Part shown: positions 23,051 to 31,569 of the stretch, in pieces
How positions within the stretch are numbered: the stretch's first letter is position 1
Layout: the number at the start of each line of letters is the position of its first letter
NCBI GenBank assembly: GCA_016217765.1
Contig: JACRGP010000171.1
Location: forward strand, 1-32,349
Direction of reading: 5' to 3'
DNA from: Nitrospinota bacterium
GTDB lineage: Bacteria > Nitrospinota > Nitrospinia > Nitrospinales > JACRGP01
Length of the DNA: 32,349 bases
Position numbers and translations under genes: made by a program
The notes under the pieces: generated by a model
What the model was told of the DNA's origin: nothing
What the model saw: the letters and a program-made list of their open reading frames with translations, nothing else
The model's database searches: none

Positions 23051-26000
23051 TTAACGGTAATCGCCGGTCAAATTGAACCCCGCCCAATAGCCCGGGTGGG
23101 GATATAGCCTCTTCACCAGCAACTGGGCCTTCCGCAAGCTCTCCGCCTTGTCCTCCTGGATGTAGTTCCGGTAAAAGTGTTTGATCAGGACCGCGGTGGA
23201 AATATCGCTGACCCGCCACAACGAGGAAATAATGGCGTGCGTCCCCGCGTAGATGAACGCCCGGTTGAGCCCCACCAACTCGTCCCCGCCGACGATCTCC
23301 CCCAACCCCGTCTGACAGGCGCTCAGCGTGACCAGGTCGGCGTTGATGTTCAGCGAAAACACCTCGCTCGCCTGGAAACTCCCGTCCTGCTCCAGATCGG
23401 GAGTCAGTTTGAGGGAGGAGAACAGCGGGTTCACGGGATCGAACTCCCCGTGCGAGGCGATATGGATGACCTGGTATTCGCCGATATGTTTATGCACCCA
23501 GCTTTCCGTGGCCTTGTCGCGGGTCAGGACGTCGATTTCCGGGAAATCCCACCGGATCGAATTGGCCTCCAACTCGGCCAGCGGTAAATCGTAATTGAAG
23601 TTCTTGAGGTCCGGATTGCCCAGGGCGAGCGCCTTGATCTTGCCCGTCTTCTCGAATTTGCGCTTGAAGGTGAACTTGAGGACGGAGGCGCTGGGCGTGT
23701 AAAAAATCGGCTTCTTCTCGATCAAGTACCCTTCGGCGTCCCTCAGGGACGCGAACGACACATAGTGCAACTGCCCGTGGGGAACGATGCCCAGGACCCG
23801 CTTGTCCTTGAAGTATTTCTCCGCCGGTTTGACGACCCATTCATATAACCTGGCGGATTGGTCCTCCGCGGGGGCCAGGCGCTGTATGCGCATGCGGTAA
23901 TCCTTGATCAGGGCGTTGAGGTCCGCTTCCTTGACCGGCGCGCGGACGACGTCGATTTTCCCGTTGACGACGATCCACGCCACCAATTCGTTTTCCGTCG
24001 TCAGGTACTCCACCAAAGCCAGATCGTCGCCCAGCAATCCATAAAGTTCCCGCAAGGTCAACGCATCGACGGTGACGAAGGCCGAGACCTCGGGGTTCTC
24101 GGACTTGACCTCGACCAGCAAATCCTGGTAGCGGTTGCGTTCGGCGACCAGTTGTTCCCTCATCTTCTTGACGCTCTCGTCGTCCCCGGACGCCTTGCCC
24201 AGGGACTCCTCCAAGGCGCGTATCGCTTGTTTCTGCTGGAGGAGTTTTTCGTAAGTCTTCTGGCTCGCGTCGTTTTTCAAACCGATCTTCTGGTTTCCCA
24301 GAAGGTCGATGAAACTCCGCGACTTGGCGCGCTCGGCGAAATTAAAGGATTCCTCCACCTTCCCCTGGTCGAGCAGGAGCAGGACCAACTCCTTGTACAC
24401 GTCCTGCTTGTCGGCGAGGAACCCGTTCTGGAACTCCTCCACCTTGATGGCGGCGCGCATCCGGTCCACCGCCTCCGCGGCCTTCTTATAGGCGTCGAGG
24501 GCCTCCTCGGGGCGTTTCAACCGCGCCAGGCAGAACCCCTCGCCGCGATACGCCCGCCAGACGACCTCCTGAATACGCAGTCCCTCAGCCATCTTTCCGG
24601 TCTCCCGGAAAGCGGCGGCCGCCTTCTCGCAGTCCTTCCTCTCGATCGCCAGGTTGCCCATCTCCAGCATCGACTTGACGAGGTTGGTCTTGTTGCCGAT
24701 CTCCGAGCTGAGGGCGACGGCCTGCTTGATGTGTCCCTCCGCCTCGTCCAGACGGCCCATGCGCATGAAGCTCATGCCCAGGTTCCGATGGGTGTAGCCC
24801 TGGCCCCATTTGGACTTGAGCTGGACGTCCATCTCCAGGGCCTTTTGGAAATACTCGACCGATTCGGGATACTGCTTGTCCTTGCGGTAAACCAGCCCGA
24901 TGTTGTTGTAGGCCGTCGCCATGTCCAACGGCGAATGGATTTCCCCGGCCAGACTCAGGCCATGGTTCAAGTGGGTCAGGGCCCGCTTCGAATCGTTGAG
25001 CGTCCAATAGATCAACCCCAGCGTGTTGTAGACAAACGTCTGCTGGCGCTTGTCGCCGATGTCCTCGGCGATCTCCAGGGCCTGTTTTTGGAATTTGAAG
25101 GCGTTCTGATAGTCCCCCTGGTACCAATGGGAGTTCGCTTGATACAGGAGCGCCTTGCTCAATTCCAGTTTTAAGTTTTTGGACTCCGCGAGGGACTGCC
25201 CCTCCCGGTAGAATTTCAGGGCCTCGGCGAAATTGCCTTCTTTCTCGGCAACCAGCCCAAGCTCCAGGCCGGTCTCGACCGCTTGATCGGCCCGGTCGAG
25301 CTTTTTGAACAGTTCGTTCGCCTGGGCAAAATATTTCCGCGCCTCGCCGTAGGCGCTCAACCGCAAATAATAAATCCGCCCGATCCGGCGAAGCTCCCTT
25401 CCCCGGTTCAGGTCCTCCCCGGTCTCCTCGCTGATCTTCAGGGACGCGCGGAACGCGTCCAAGGCCTTGTCGTAATCCAGCGCGTTTTCCTCGACGATGC
25501 CGAGGGCGCTATAACTCTCCGCCAGTTTGTCCAGGGCCTCGTTCTTCTCGTATATGGCCAGAGCGGCTTTCAAATTCTCGGCGGCCTTCGGGTAATTCTC
25601 GGCGCGGGAATACAGGATGCCGAGGAAATAGATCGCCTCGGCATGTTCCTCCGGCTTGGCCTTGTTCTCCGTCAGTTTGACCAGCTCCCGTTGATACTGT
25701 ATGGCCTTCGGGTAATCCTCCTGGTTGTAAGCGGCCTGGGCCAGGACCTTGTATATTTTCGGGGCGGGTTTTTTGTCCTGCATCAGGTCCAGGAGGGCCA
25801 GCGCCTTTTCGAAATAACCGATGGCCAGGGGCCAGTCCCTGGCGATGAACGCCTTCCCGCCCTTTTCCACGTTGGCCTCGAAATGGGCCTTGGCGAACGC
25901 GTTTTTCTCGAACTCGTCCATCCCCGGAAACCCGTAAAACCGGTAGCCCGCCCACGCCAGCGAACCGGGGCGCTTCTTGCGGAGTTCCAACTGCGCCTGG

Positions 26001-27310
26001 CGGAGCGAGTCCGCGGGGTTGCCTTTCCTGAACCCGGAGTAAAACAGGTCGAGAAACTCCGCATGCTCGTTGGGATTCTTCGGCCCGAAATGGAGCAAGA
26101 TCCCGGGGAACCCCATGAAATCCAGGCCGTGGAGAAGCGGCGCGGCCGGCGAGACGTCCAGGCCGGGGTCGATCTCGTAATCCACGTCGTTCAAGGCGAT
26201 GAAATTCGCCTCCAGCGACCTGCCGTAAAGGTCCTCCAGCCTGGCGCGCTCGAACTGGTTACCGCGGTGGGTCACGCCGATATAGGAATTGAACGGGTCC
26301 AGACGCTCCAGAAACGTTTTGCTCTCCACGTCCGCCACGCCGTATTGCGCCAGGCCCGAGAGGAAACGCTCGGCGGTTCCCTCCTCCCCGGTCAGGTTGA
26401 CCGCCGAGGCGAAACGTCCGGCGGTCCGGGCGAACGGTTTGTCCGGGAATTCCGCGGCCAGGAAACGCGAGTTGTAAAGGTTCCTCCTTTTCTGGGAATT
26501 GTAAAACTGCGTCAGCGAGGAGGCGAATACGACCTTCAACTTTTCGGCGAGGACTTTCCCGTCCATGGTCATGGCGGGCCAGGGGAGAAACTCCAAGGGC
26601 CCTCCCGCGACGATGAAAATCGTCTTGGCGTTGGCCAGCGCCTCCTGGTGAGGCGACAAGAGATACTCGGACAAAATCCCCAGGTCGCGCGGTTGAGGCC
26701 GGGCTCCGGAACGGCCCAGCCGCTGTAAAACGTCGTACAAGGCCGGGTTGACGGGGATGCTCCCGCCGAGGACTTTCTTCCAGGTCACGGCCCACGTCAG
26801 GACATGGTCGTGCTCTCTCTGGAACTTGACGATCGCTTCCCCCGGCTTCAAGAATTTACGCACCGCGTCCAACGGCGGCGGTTCGGGGGAAAACAGGTTC
26901 GCCATGTCCTCGTCTTCCTGCCGGAGCGCCGCGATGAACTCCCCGTAATCGTCCAGAAGCTTGTCGAAATTCCCCCGCCGTTCCTCCGCCGTCCCCGGTC
27001 CGGGTTTTCCCCCATCGGCCAGGTCGCGCGCCAACCGGGCGTAATTGACGATCTCCTCGTAATATGCGGCCCGCTCCTTGTCATGGAATTTCAACCGCAG
27101 GTCCTGCCGGAAGGAGGCCAGCGCCCGCTGGAGCCCTTTCTCCGAGTAATACAAGGCCTCGCCGAATTGTTTCCGCTCGAACAACGAGCGCGTCAGGGAC
27201 AGGTAGAGTTCCTCCGCCATGGCCCGGTCCGCCGGGGTGGAAGGCAACAATCCGTAGGGGAGCCGCGACAGAAATTTTTCCGCGTTCAAGAGTATGGACG
27301 TCCGGTCCAT
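23051..27310 (-). CDS. Double-CHAT/TPR protein with active-site C-terminal caspase-like protease domain
   Basis: The 1419-residue product has four parts. A CHAT-like domain fills about 150-460 (VKFQREHDHVLTWAVTW, IFIVAGGPLEFLPWPAMTMD). It keeps a histidine (H348) but has V376 where the cysteine should be, so it is probably inactive. TPR units run from about 470 to 1050 with the usual W-LG-Y-A-A-F-P pattern (AYNNIGLVYRKDKQYPESVE). A short coiled coil follows. The C-terminal CHAT domain has H1287 (VIHIASHGEFD) and C1332 (LVTLSACQTGLGEIVGGDEL), the dyad of this clan CD peptidase group. CHAT proteases act in bacterial immunity and cell-death systems and in heterocyst control. No signal peptide follows the ATG, which abuts the upstream TAG in the same frame and lacks a good ribosome binding site. 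It may therefore be the second half of a split protein. The substrate is unknown; no gasdermin or Cas gene is near. Confidence 0.9.
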   Translation of the reverse strand: MDRTSILLNAEKFLSRLPYGLLPSTPADRAMAEELYLSLTRSLFERKQFGEALYYSEKGLQRALASFRQDLRLKFHDKERAAYYEEIVNYARLARDLADGGKPGPGTAEERRGNFDKLLDDYGEFIAALRQEDEDMANLFSPEPPPLDAVRKFLKPGEAIVKFQREHDHVLTWAVTWKKVLGGSIPVNPALYDVLQRLGRSGARPQPRDLGILSEYLLSPHQEALANAKTIFIVAGGPLEFLPWPAMTMDGKVLAEKLKVVFASSLTQFYNSQKRRNLYNSRFLAAEFPDKPFARTAGRFASAVNLTGEEGTAERFLSGLAQYGVADVESKTFLERLDPFNSYIGVTHRGNQFERARLEDLYGRSLEANFIALNDVDYEIDPGLDVSPAAPLLHGLDFMGFPGILLHFGPKNPNEHAEFLDLFYSGFRKGNPADSLRQAQLELRKKRPGSLAWAGYRFYGFPGMDEFEKNAFAKAHFEANVEKGGKAFIARDWPLAIGYFEKALALLDLMQDKKPAPKIYKVLAQAAYNQEDYPKAIQYQRELVKLTENKAKPEEHAEAIYFLGILYSRAENYPKAAENLKAALAIYEKNEALDKLAESYSALGIVEENALDYDKALDAFRASLKISEETGEDLNRGRELRRIGRIYYLRLSAYGEARKYFAQANELFKKLDRADQAVETGLELGLVAEKEGNFAEALKFYREGQSLAESKNLKLELSKALLYQANSHWYQGDYQNAFKFQKQALEIAEDIGDKRQQTFVYNTLGLIYWTLNDSKRALTHLNHGLSLAGEIHSPLDMATAYNNIGLVYRKDKQYPESVEYFQKALEMDVQLKSKWGQGYTHRNLGMSFMRMGRLDEAEGHIKQAVALSSEIGNKTNLVKSMLEMGNLAIERKDCEKAAAAFRETGKMAEGLRIQEVVWRAYRGEGFCLARLKRPEEALDAYKKAAEAVDRMRAAIKVEEFQNGFLADKQDVYKELVLLLLDQGKVEESFNFAERAKSRSFIDLLGNQKIGLKNDASQKTYEKLLQQKQAIRALEESLGKASGDDESVKKMREQLVAERNRYQDLLVEVKSENPEVSAFVTVDALTLRELYGLLGDDLALVEYLTTENELVAWIVVNGKIDVVRAPVKEADLNALIKDYRMRIQRLAPAEDQSARLYEWVVKPAEKYFKDKRVLGIVPHGQLHYVSFASLRDAEGYLIEKKPIFYTPSASVLKFTFKRKFEKTGKIKALALGNPDLKNFNYDLPLAELEANSIRWDFPEIDVLTRDKATESWVHKHIGEYQVIHIASHGEFDPVNPLFSSLKLTPDLEQDGSFQASEVFSLNINADLVTLSACQTGLGEIVGGDELVGLNRAFIYAGTHAIISSLWRVSDISTAVLIKHFYRNYIQEDKAESLRKAQLLVKRLYPHPGYWAGFNLTGDYR

Positions 27311-30300
27311 CTACTCGGCCTGCAGGGAATCGAGGTATTCGAACTGCCATGCGAACCGGAGCAGTTCGTCCTCCGTGGGGAGCAGTCCAGCTTCCTCCTT
27401 GTCCTTTGCCTTCGCGCCCATCAACCGGCCGGTCAGTTCGAGGTTCTGCTTGAGGGCGGTCTCCATCTCGCGGAGCGGCGCGCCCTTGAAATCGGCGCGG
27501 GCGGAGGCCAGGGCCCCCTCGAAATAACGGCGCGATTCCTTCAGGTACCCGTACTCCTTGGCCATCCCCTCGGAAGCGGCCCGGTATATGGACTTCAACC
27601 GCTCGGGATCGGCGCCCGCCTCGGCCTTGCTCCGGCCGGGGGCCGTGAAACGCAACGCCAGATAATGATAGACGATGCCGAGATAGTTTTTCAGATACAC
27701 TTCGTATTCCGGGTGGCCCAGGACTTTTGCCCGCTGGACCGTCCCAACCGCCTCCTCGAGCAAGAGGCGGACGCTTTCCGCCTCGTCGCGCAGTTTGTTC
27801 AGCGGGACGAACTCGCACTTGACCAGGAAAACGCGCGCCACGTTCGCCGCGTTGACCGCGGTCCCCTGCCGGTTCTCCAACTGGACGCTCAGCTTGTACG
27901 ATTGCCGGAAGGACTCCTCTGCCCGGTCGTAATCCCCCGATCGATAATGGTAATAGCCGATCTGGTTGAGGATGATCGCCTTTTCGAGAACGTCGCCGAC
28001 GCTCTTTTTCGGGTCTGGCCTGGCCGGCAGGAGGGCCAGCTTTTTCTGGTAATACTCGATGGCCTTGTGGTATTCGCCCACGTCCCCATATATCCTGCCG
28101 ATATAATTGAAGATCAGCTTCCGTTCGCCCGTCTTGTCGAACCCCTCGGCGGCCTGGGTGGAGTCCGGGCCCGCGCCCACCTCGACATTGACGTCGATCA
28201 ACGCCGTTTTTTCCTTCTCCATTTCCTTTCGGGCGACGCCGAATTTTTCCAGGTTCTCGATGGCCTGGAAATAATTGCCCAGCGCCAGCCCCAGGGATTT
28301 CGCGTCCTGACTCTCTTTTTTCCGGTTCAGGTCATACAGGTTGTTGGCGATGTTACGCAGGGCCCGCGCCAGGGAAACGGTATTGCCGGTCCGCCGGTGC
28401 AGGTCGAGCGTCTTGGAAAAATACTCGACGGCCTTGGCGAAGCGCCCGCCGTCCTGATACGCCAGGGCGATGCGGTCGTTAAGCTCCGCCATGCGCTTGA
28501 GGTCGTCCGTCCCGGAAACCAGCTTGAGGGCCTTCTTGTAAAGCTCCGCGGCCTCGTCGGCGAATCCCGACTTGAACGCGCTCTCGCCGTACCGCTGGTA
28601 ATAGATGGCGTCGCGGACGGGATCGAGCGGCGTATCGCCGCGGATAGCTCCGCCTCGCGCTTGCGCCGAGGCGGCATCGCCCGCGGGCGTTTGCCCGGAG
28701 CCTCTTCCCCGGTCCCTCTCCCTGTAGAAATGATAGGCGGGGAAATAATTTTTCAACAGGTAATGCCCGTTCCCGAGGTTCAGGAGCAGGTCCAGCCGGT
28801 TATCCGGGTTGTTCCGGTTGTCGTTGAGCGCCAGGGCGATCTGATATTCATGCAGGGAGCGTTCCAGGTATCCGGCGTTTTTTTTCAGCCGTTCCTTTTG
28901 CTCGTAAATCCATCCGAGCGTCTGATGGAAATACGCTTCCTGCGAGTTCAGCGTCAGGGCCTGCGCGATCTCGCTCTCCGCCGCGTCCAGGGCCGGAGGG
29001 TCCAGGTAGGTATAGGCCAGGCCCAGGGCGTAATGGTCCGCGGCCGATTTGCCGTTGGCCGCCAGCCGCGTTTTGTAGAACGGGAGGACCTGATCGATTT
29101 TTTTAAGGGCGGCGTGCCCCTGGACGTATCCCCGATGGGCCTCGACGGTTTCGGGGTACGATTCGATCAGCTTGAGATACGTTTTGACGGCCAGCTTGAC
29201 CTCGCCGACCTTGAGTTCCCATTTCCCTTTCGCCAAGGTTTTGCGGACATACCCTTCCCTGGCCAGCAGAAGGTCCTCCTCGAACCCCTTGGAGGTTTCC
29301 GCAATCCGCCTATAGTAGTTGAGGCTCATCTCCCAGTTTTCCTCTTCCGCGAAAATCCTGGCGAGGGCGAATTGCGCCGCGAACTTTTCCCGCGCCTCCT
29401 CCGGGAACTGGTCGACGGTTTTCCGGTAAGCCTCCTTGGCCAGCAGGTCCTCGCTGGCCTGATAAAACAGCTCGCCGACCCGGTTCTGCGCGGCGGCGGA
29501 CAGCAGGGGGAGGGACTTGTACCGCTCGACGATGCCTTGCAGGTTCGAAACCTTTTTCTCCAGGCTCGGTTGTTTTTCGAACAACTCCAGGACTTCATGG
29601 ATGGCCTTTCGCGTCCACGACTCGACGTCGTAATAATCGCGGACCACTTGCACAAAAGCTTCCACCAACCGGTCGTGGTCGCCCACGGCCGAATAAATCC
29701 TGCTCCGCGAAAAAGCCGCTTCGGCGGCGATCGCCCTCTGGCCGGGGAACCCGGCGATGACCTTCTTGTAAAATCGCAGGGCCTTCTCCGGTTCCTCCAG
29801 CGCGAAATACAGGTGGCCCTTTTCCAGCGCGGCGCGGGCTACGACTCGCGGCTGGGCCGAATCGCGGGCGGCGATGCGGTCCAACGGCTCCAGGGCTTTC
29901 CGGCTCGTTTCCTTGTAGGCGGCCGGCCCCTCTTTCCGGGCGTCGGCGACGTCGAGCAGGAGGACCTCGATCTCCGCCAACCCCTTGTACACCGGGTCGT
30001 CCGGAAACTCCTTGAGGAGCTTGGAAAAGATTTCCCGCGCTTGTTCCGCGTGTCCCATGTCCTTGTAGCCGACGCCCGACCGGTAAAGGATGCGGGGCAG
30101 ACCCTTCTCGCCGGCAAACTCCAGCGTCACATTGCCGAGGGCCATCAGGCATCGATAGGAAATCCCGTCTTCCGGGCAAAGGCCTTCGGCCGTTTGCAGG
30201 GCTTTCCCGTATTCCTTGTCCTTGGGAACAAGCCCCTCGGCGGGGAGTTCCCATACGTCCACGCTCCCCTTGCGGTTGGAAACGAAATACAGGCTTTGGC

Positions 30301-31333
30301 CATGCAGGGCGGGCTGGAGGTCGTACGTGGAGCTGTCGGTCAATTGCCGGAACTTGCCAGGCCAGACCGGTTCGGCGTTTTGTTCCTCGCTATCCGCGGA
30401 GGCGGGGGGACTTTGCGGAGCGGGCGTCCCGGCGGCAGGTTTTTTTTCCGGAGGGAATTCCAGCCATTCGACCCTCCATATATTGGGGCGGTCGTCGATC
30501 GCGACCTGCCCGTCGAAATTTGTGTCGTCATGGTACCGCGCGAAATAGACCCATTTGCCGTCGGGCGACCAGCGGGGCGAAACGTCGATCGCCTTTCCGC
30601 TCGCGATCCGCCTCCGCGCGGAGCCTTTCAAATCGAGGACCCATAGCGCGTTCCCGCCGCCATTGGCGCCGGCAATATAAGCCAGATACCTCCCGTCCGG
30701 CGACACCGAGGGATTGACCCCTTCGGCAACGGCGTCCGGGTTTTTCGCCCGGGTTTTGACGTCGATCGAAAAAATTCTTTTCGGGCCGTCCCCGGCATCG
30801 TGGGAGGAAAAATAGATCGATTTTTGGTCGGGAGACCAAACGGGATCGGCGTCGGCGGTCGAGGCGTCGGTGAGGCGGACCAGGTTTTCCTCGGGACCGC
30901 TTCCGCGTTCGGGGCCTTCAGCCCGGGAGCGTCCCAAAAGGTCCGCGACTTTCGAGAGACCGAGGGGGAGCAGATAAATATCGCCGCGCGGGTCGGACCG
31001 GTTGGAGACAAAGGCGACCCATTCGCCGTCGGGACTGATGGCGGGGGAATTGTCCTCGGCGCCGTGAAACGTCAGTTGGCGGTCCGGGGGATGGGCCCCC
31101 GGCCCCAGTTCTTTCAACCACAAGTCGAGGTTGCCCGACCGGTCCGAAACGTAGACCAGGAATTTGCCGTCGGGCGAAACCGCGGGGGCGAAATCCTCGC
31201 CCGGATTGGCGGTGACTTGGACGGGCTCGGCGAATCGGACGGGTCCGGCCCACGCGTCCAGACGCGGCAAGAGCAGGAAACCGGAGAAAAGAAACGCCCC
31301 GATGGATTTCAGCTTTGTTCCCAGGATTCGCAT
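27311..31333 (-). CDS. Exported TolB-like (PD40) propeller plus TPR protein
   Basis: The ATG at 31333 (MRILGTKLKSIGAFLFSGFL) begins a clear signal peptide ending AWA-GP near residue 30; earlier in-frame ATGs would bury it. GGAG lies about 13 bases upstream. Residues 35-365 form about six PD40 blades (AVSPDGKFLVYVSDRSGNLD, AISPDGEWVAFVSNRSD, VWSPDQKSIYFSSHD, SVSPDGRYLAYIAG, RWSPDGKWVYFARY, ALHGQSLYFVSNRKG), as in TolB. A long TPR superhelix fills about 380-1310. Around residues 875-907 a Gly/Ala/Arg-rich stretch (SGQTPAGDAASAQARGGA) derived from a dispersed repeat interrupts a TPR. The protein should be periplasmic, sensing or binding through the propeller. It ends in TAG directly before the CHAT ATG, in frame. 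Confidence 0.9.
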   Translation of the reverse strand: MRILGTKLKSIGAFLFSGFLLLPRLDAWAGPVRFAEPVQVTANPGEDFAPAVSPDGKFLVYVSDRSGNLDLWLKELGPGAHPPDRQLTFHGAEDNSPAISPDGEWVAFVSNRSDPRGDIYLLPLGLSKVADLLGRSRAEGPERGSGPEENLVRLTDASTADADPVWSPDQKSIYFSSHDAGDGPKRIFSIDVKTRAKNPDAVAEGVNPSVSPDGRYLAYIAGANGGGNALWVLDLKGSARRRIASGKAIDVSPRWSPDGKWVYFARYHDDTNFDGQVAIDDRPNIWRVEWLEFPPEKKPAAGTPAPQSPPASADSEEQNAEPVWPGKFRQLTDSSTYDLQPALHGQSLYFVSNRKGSVDVWELPAEGLVPKDKEYGKALQTAEGLCPEDGISYRCLMALGNVTLEFAGEKGLPRILYRSGVGYKDMGHAEQAREIFSKLLKEFPDDPVYKGLAEIEVLLLDVADARKEGPAAYKETSRKALEPLDRIAARDSAQPRVVARAALEKGHLYFALEEPEKALRFYKKVIAGFPGQRAIAAEAAFSRSRIYSAVGDHDRLVEAFVQVVRDYYDVESWTRKAIHEVLELFEKQPSLEKKVSNLQGIVERYKSLPLLSAAAQNRVGELFYQASEDLLAKEAYRKTVDQFPEEAREKFAAQFALARIFAEEENWEMSLNYYRRIAETSKGFEEDLLLAREGYVRKTLAKGKWELKVGEVKLAVKTYLKLIESYPETVEAHRGYVQGHAALKKIDQVLPFYKTRLAANGKSAADHYALGLAYTYLDPPALDAAESEIAQALTLNSQEAYFHQTLGWIYEQKERLKKNAGYLERSLHEYQIALALNDNRNNPDNRLDLLLNLGNGHYLLKNYFPAYHFYRERDRGRGSGQTPAGDAASAQARGGAIRGDTPLDPVRDAIYYQRYGESAFKSGFADEAAELYKKALKLVSGTDDLKRMAELNDRIALAYQDGGRFAKAVEYFSKTLDLHRRTGNTVSLARALRNIANNLYDLNRKKESQDAKSLGLALGNYFQAIENLEKFGVARKEMEKEKTALIDVNVEVGAGPDSTQAAEGFDKTGERKLIFNYIGRIYGDVGEYHKAIEYYQKKLALLPARPDPKKSVGDVLEKAIILNQIGYYHYRSGDYDRAEESFRQSYKLSVQLENRQGTAVNAANVARVFLVKCEFVPLNKLRDEAESVRLLLEEAVGTVQRAKVLGHPEYEVYLKNYLGIVYHYLALRFTAPGRSKAEAGADPERLKSIYRAASEGMAKEYGYLKESRRYFEGALASARADFKGAPLREMETALKQNLELTGRLMGAKAKDKEEAGLLPTEDELLRFAWQFEYLDSLQAE
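28645..28703. repeat. Dispersed GC-rich core repeat inserted in frame in the PD40-TPR gene
   Basis: CCGCCTCGCGCTTGCGCCGA GGCGG at 28650-28674 and CGGGCGTTTGCCCGGAG at 28685-28701 match the core at 9449-9535 (CCGCCTCGCGCTGACGCCGA, CGGGCGCTTGCCCGG) with few changes and a deletion between them. The reading frame stays open through it. Within the gene this is the only stretch rich in Gly, Ala and Arg. Confidence 0.65.
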
Positions 31334-31465
31334 GTCGCCAAGAGTCTCCGCCCGGACGGCGTCGCGGTTTTCCATTTCGGCCAGGAAAGGCGCCGGGCGG
31401 ACGAGCGGCGAGCCGGGGGTCTCCCCGCTCGCGGATAATGCCGTTCGGTTCCCGCGCCGCTCCCG

Positions 31466-31471
31466 ATTATA
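31466..31471 (-). promoter_or_regulatory. Candidate -10 element upstream of the PD40-TPR gene
   Basis: A perfect TATAAT is read on the minus strand from 31471 to 31466, about 130 bases before the chosen start. No convincing -35 is seen at 16-18 bases upstream. If it is used, the PD40-TPR gene cannot start upstream of it, which agrees with the ATG at 31333. Confidence 0.35.
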
Positions 31472-31569
31472 ACCCAACCGCGCAAGAAACGGGAAACCGA
31501 TCCGAAACGGTTTTGAGAATTAGCGTAATAAGAGGAAAGGCGGGGGGAAAACGCCCGGCCAGCGACCTT

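Noticed and set aside
27311-27313. TAG decoded as pyrrolysine
   Set aside because: No pyl genes or downstream insertion element are visible, and the position is in a linker, not a catalytic site. Readthrough or a recent C-to-T change is simpler.
26804-30646. A very long open frame on the plus strand opposite the PD40-TPR and CHAT genes
   Set aside because: Its translation is low-complexity and rich in R, G, L, V and Q with no domain. It is the antisense shadow of two well-supported genes with skewed third-codon bases.
23051-31333. A gRAMP/Csx29-type CRISPR-caspase system
   Set aside because: Only the TPR and CHAT domains are shared. There is no Cas7-like protein, array or sigma/anti-sigma substrate gene nearby, and the propeller with a signal peptide is foreign to that system.
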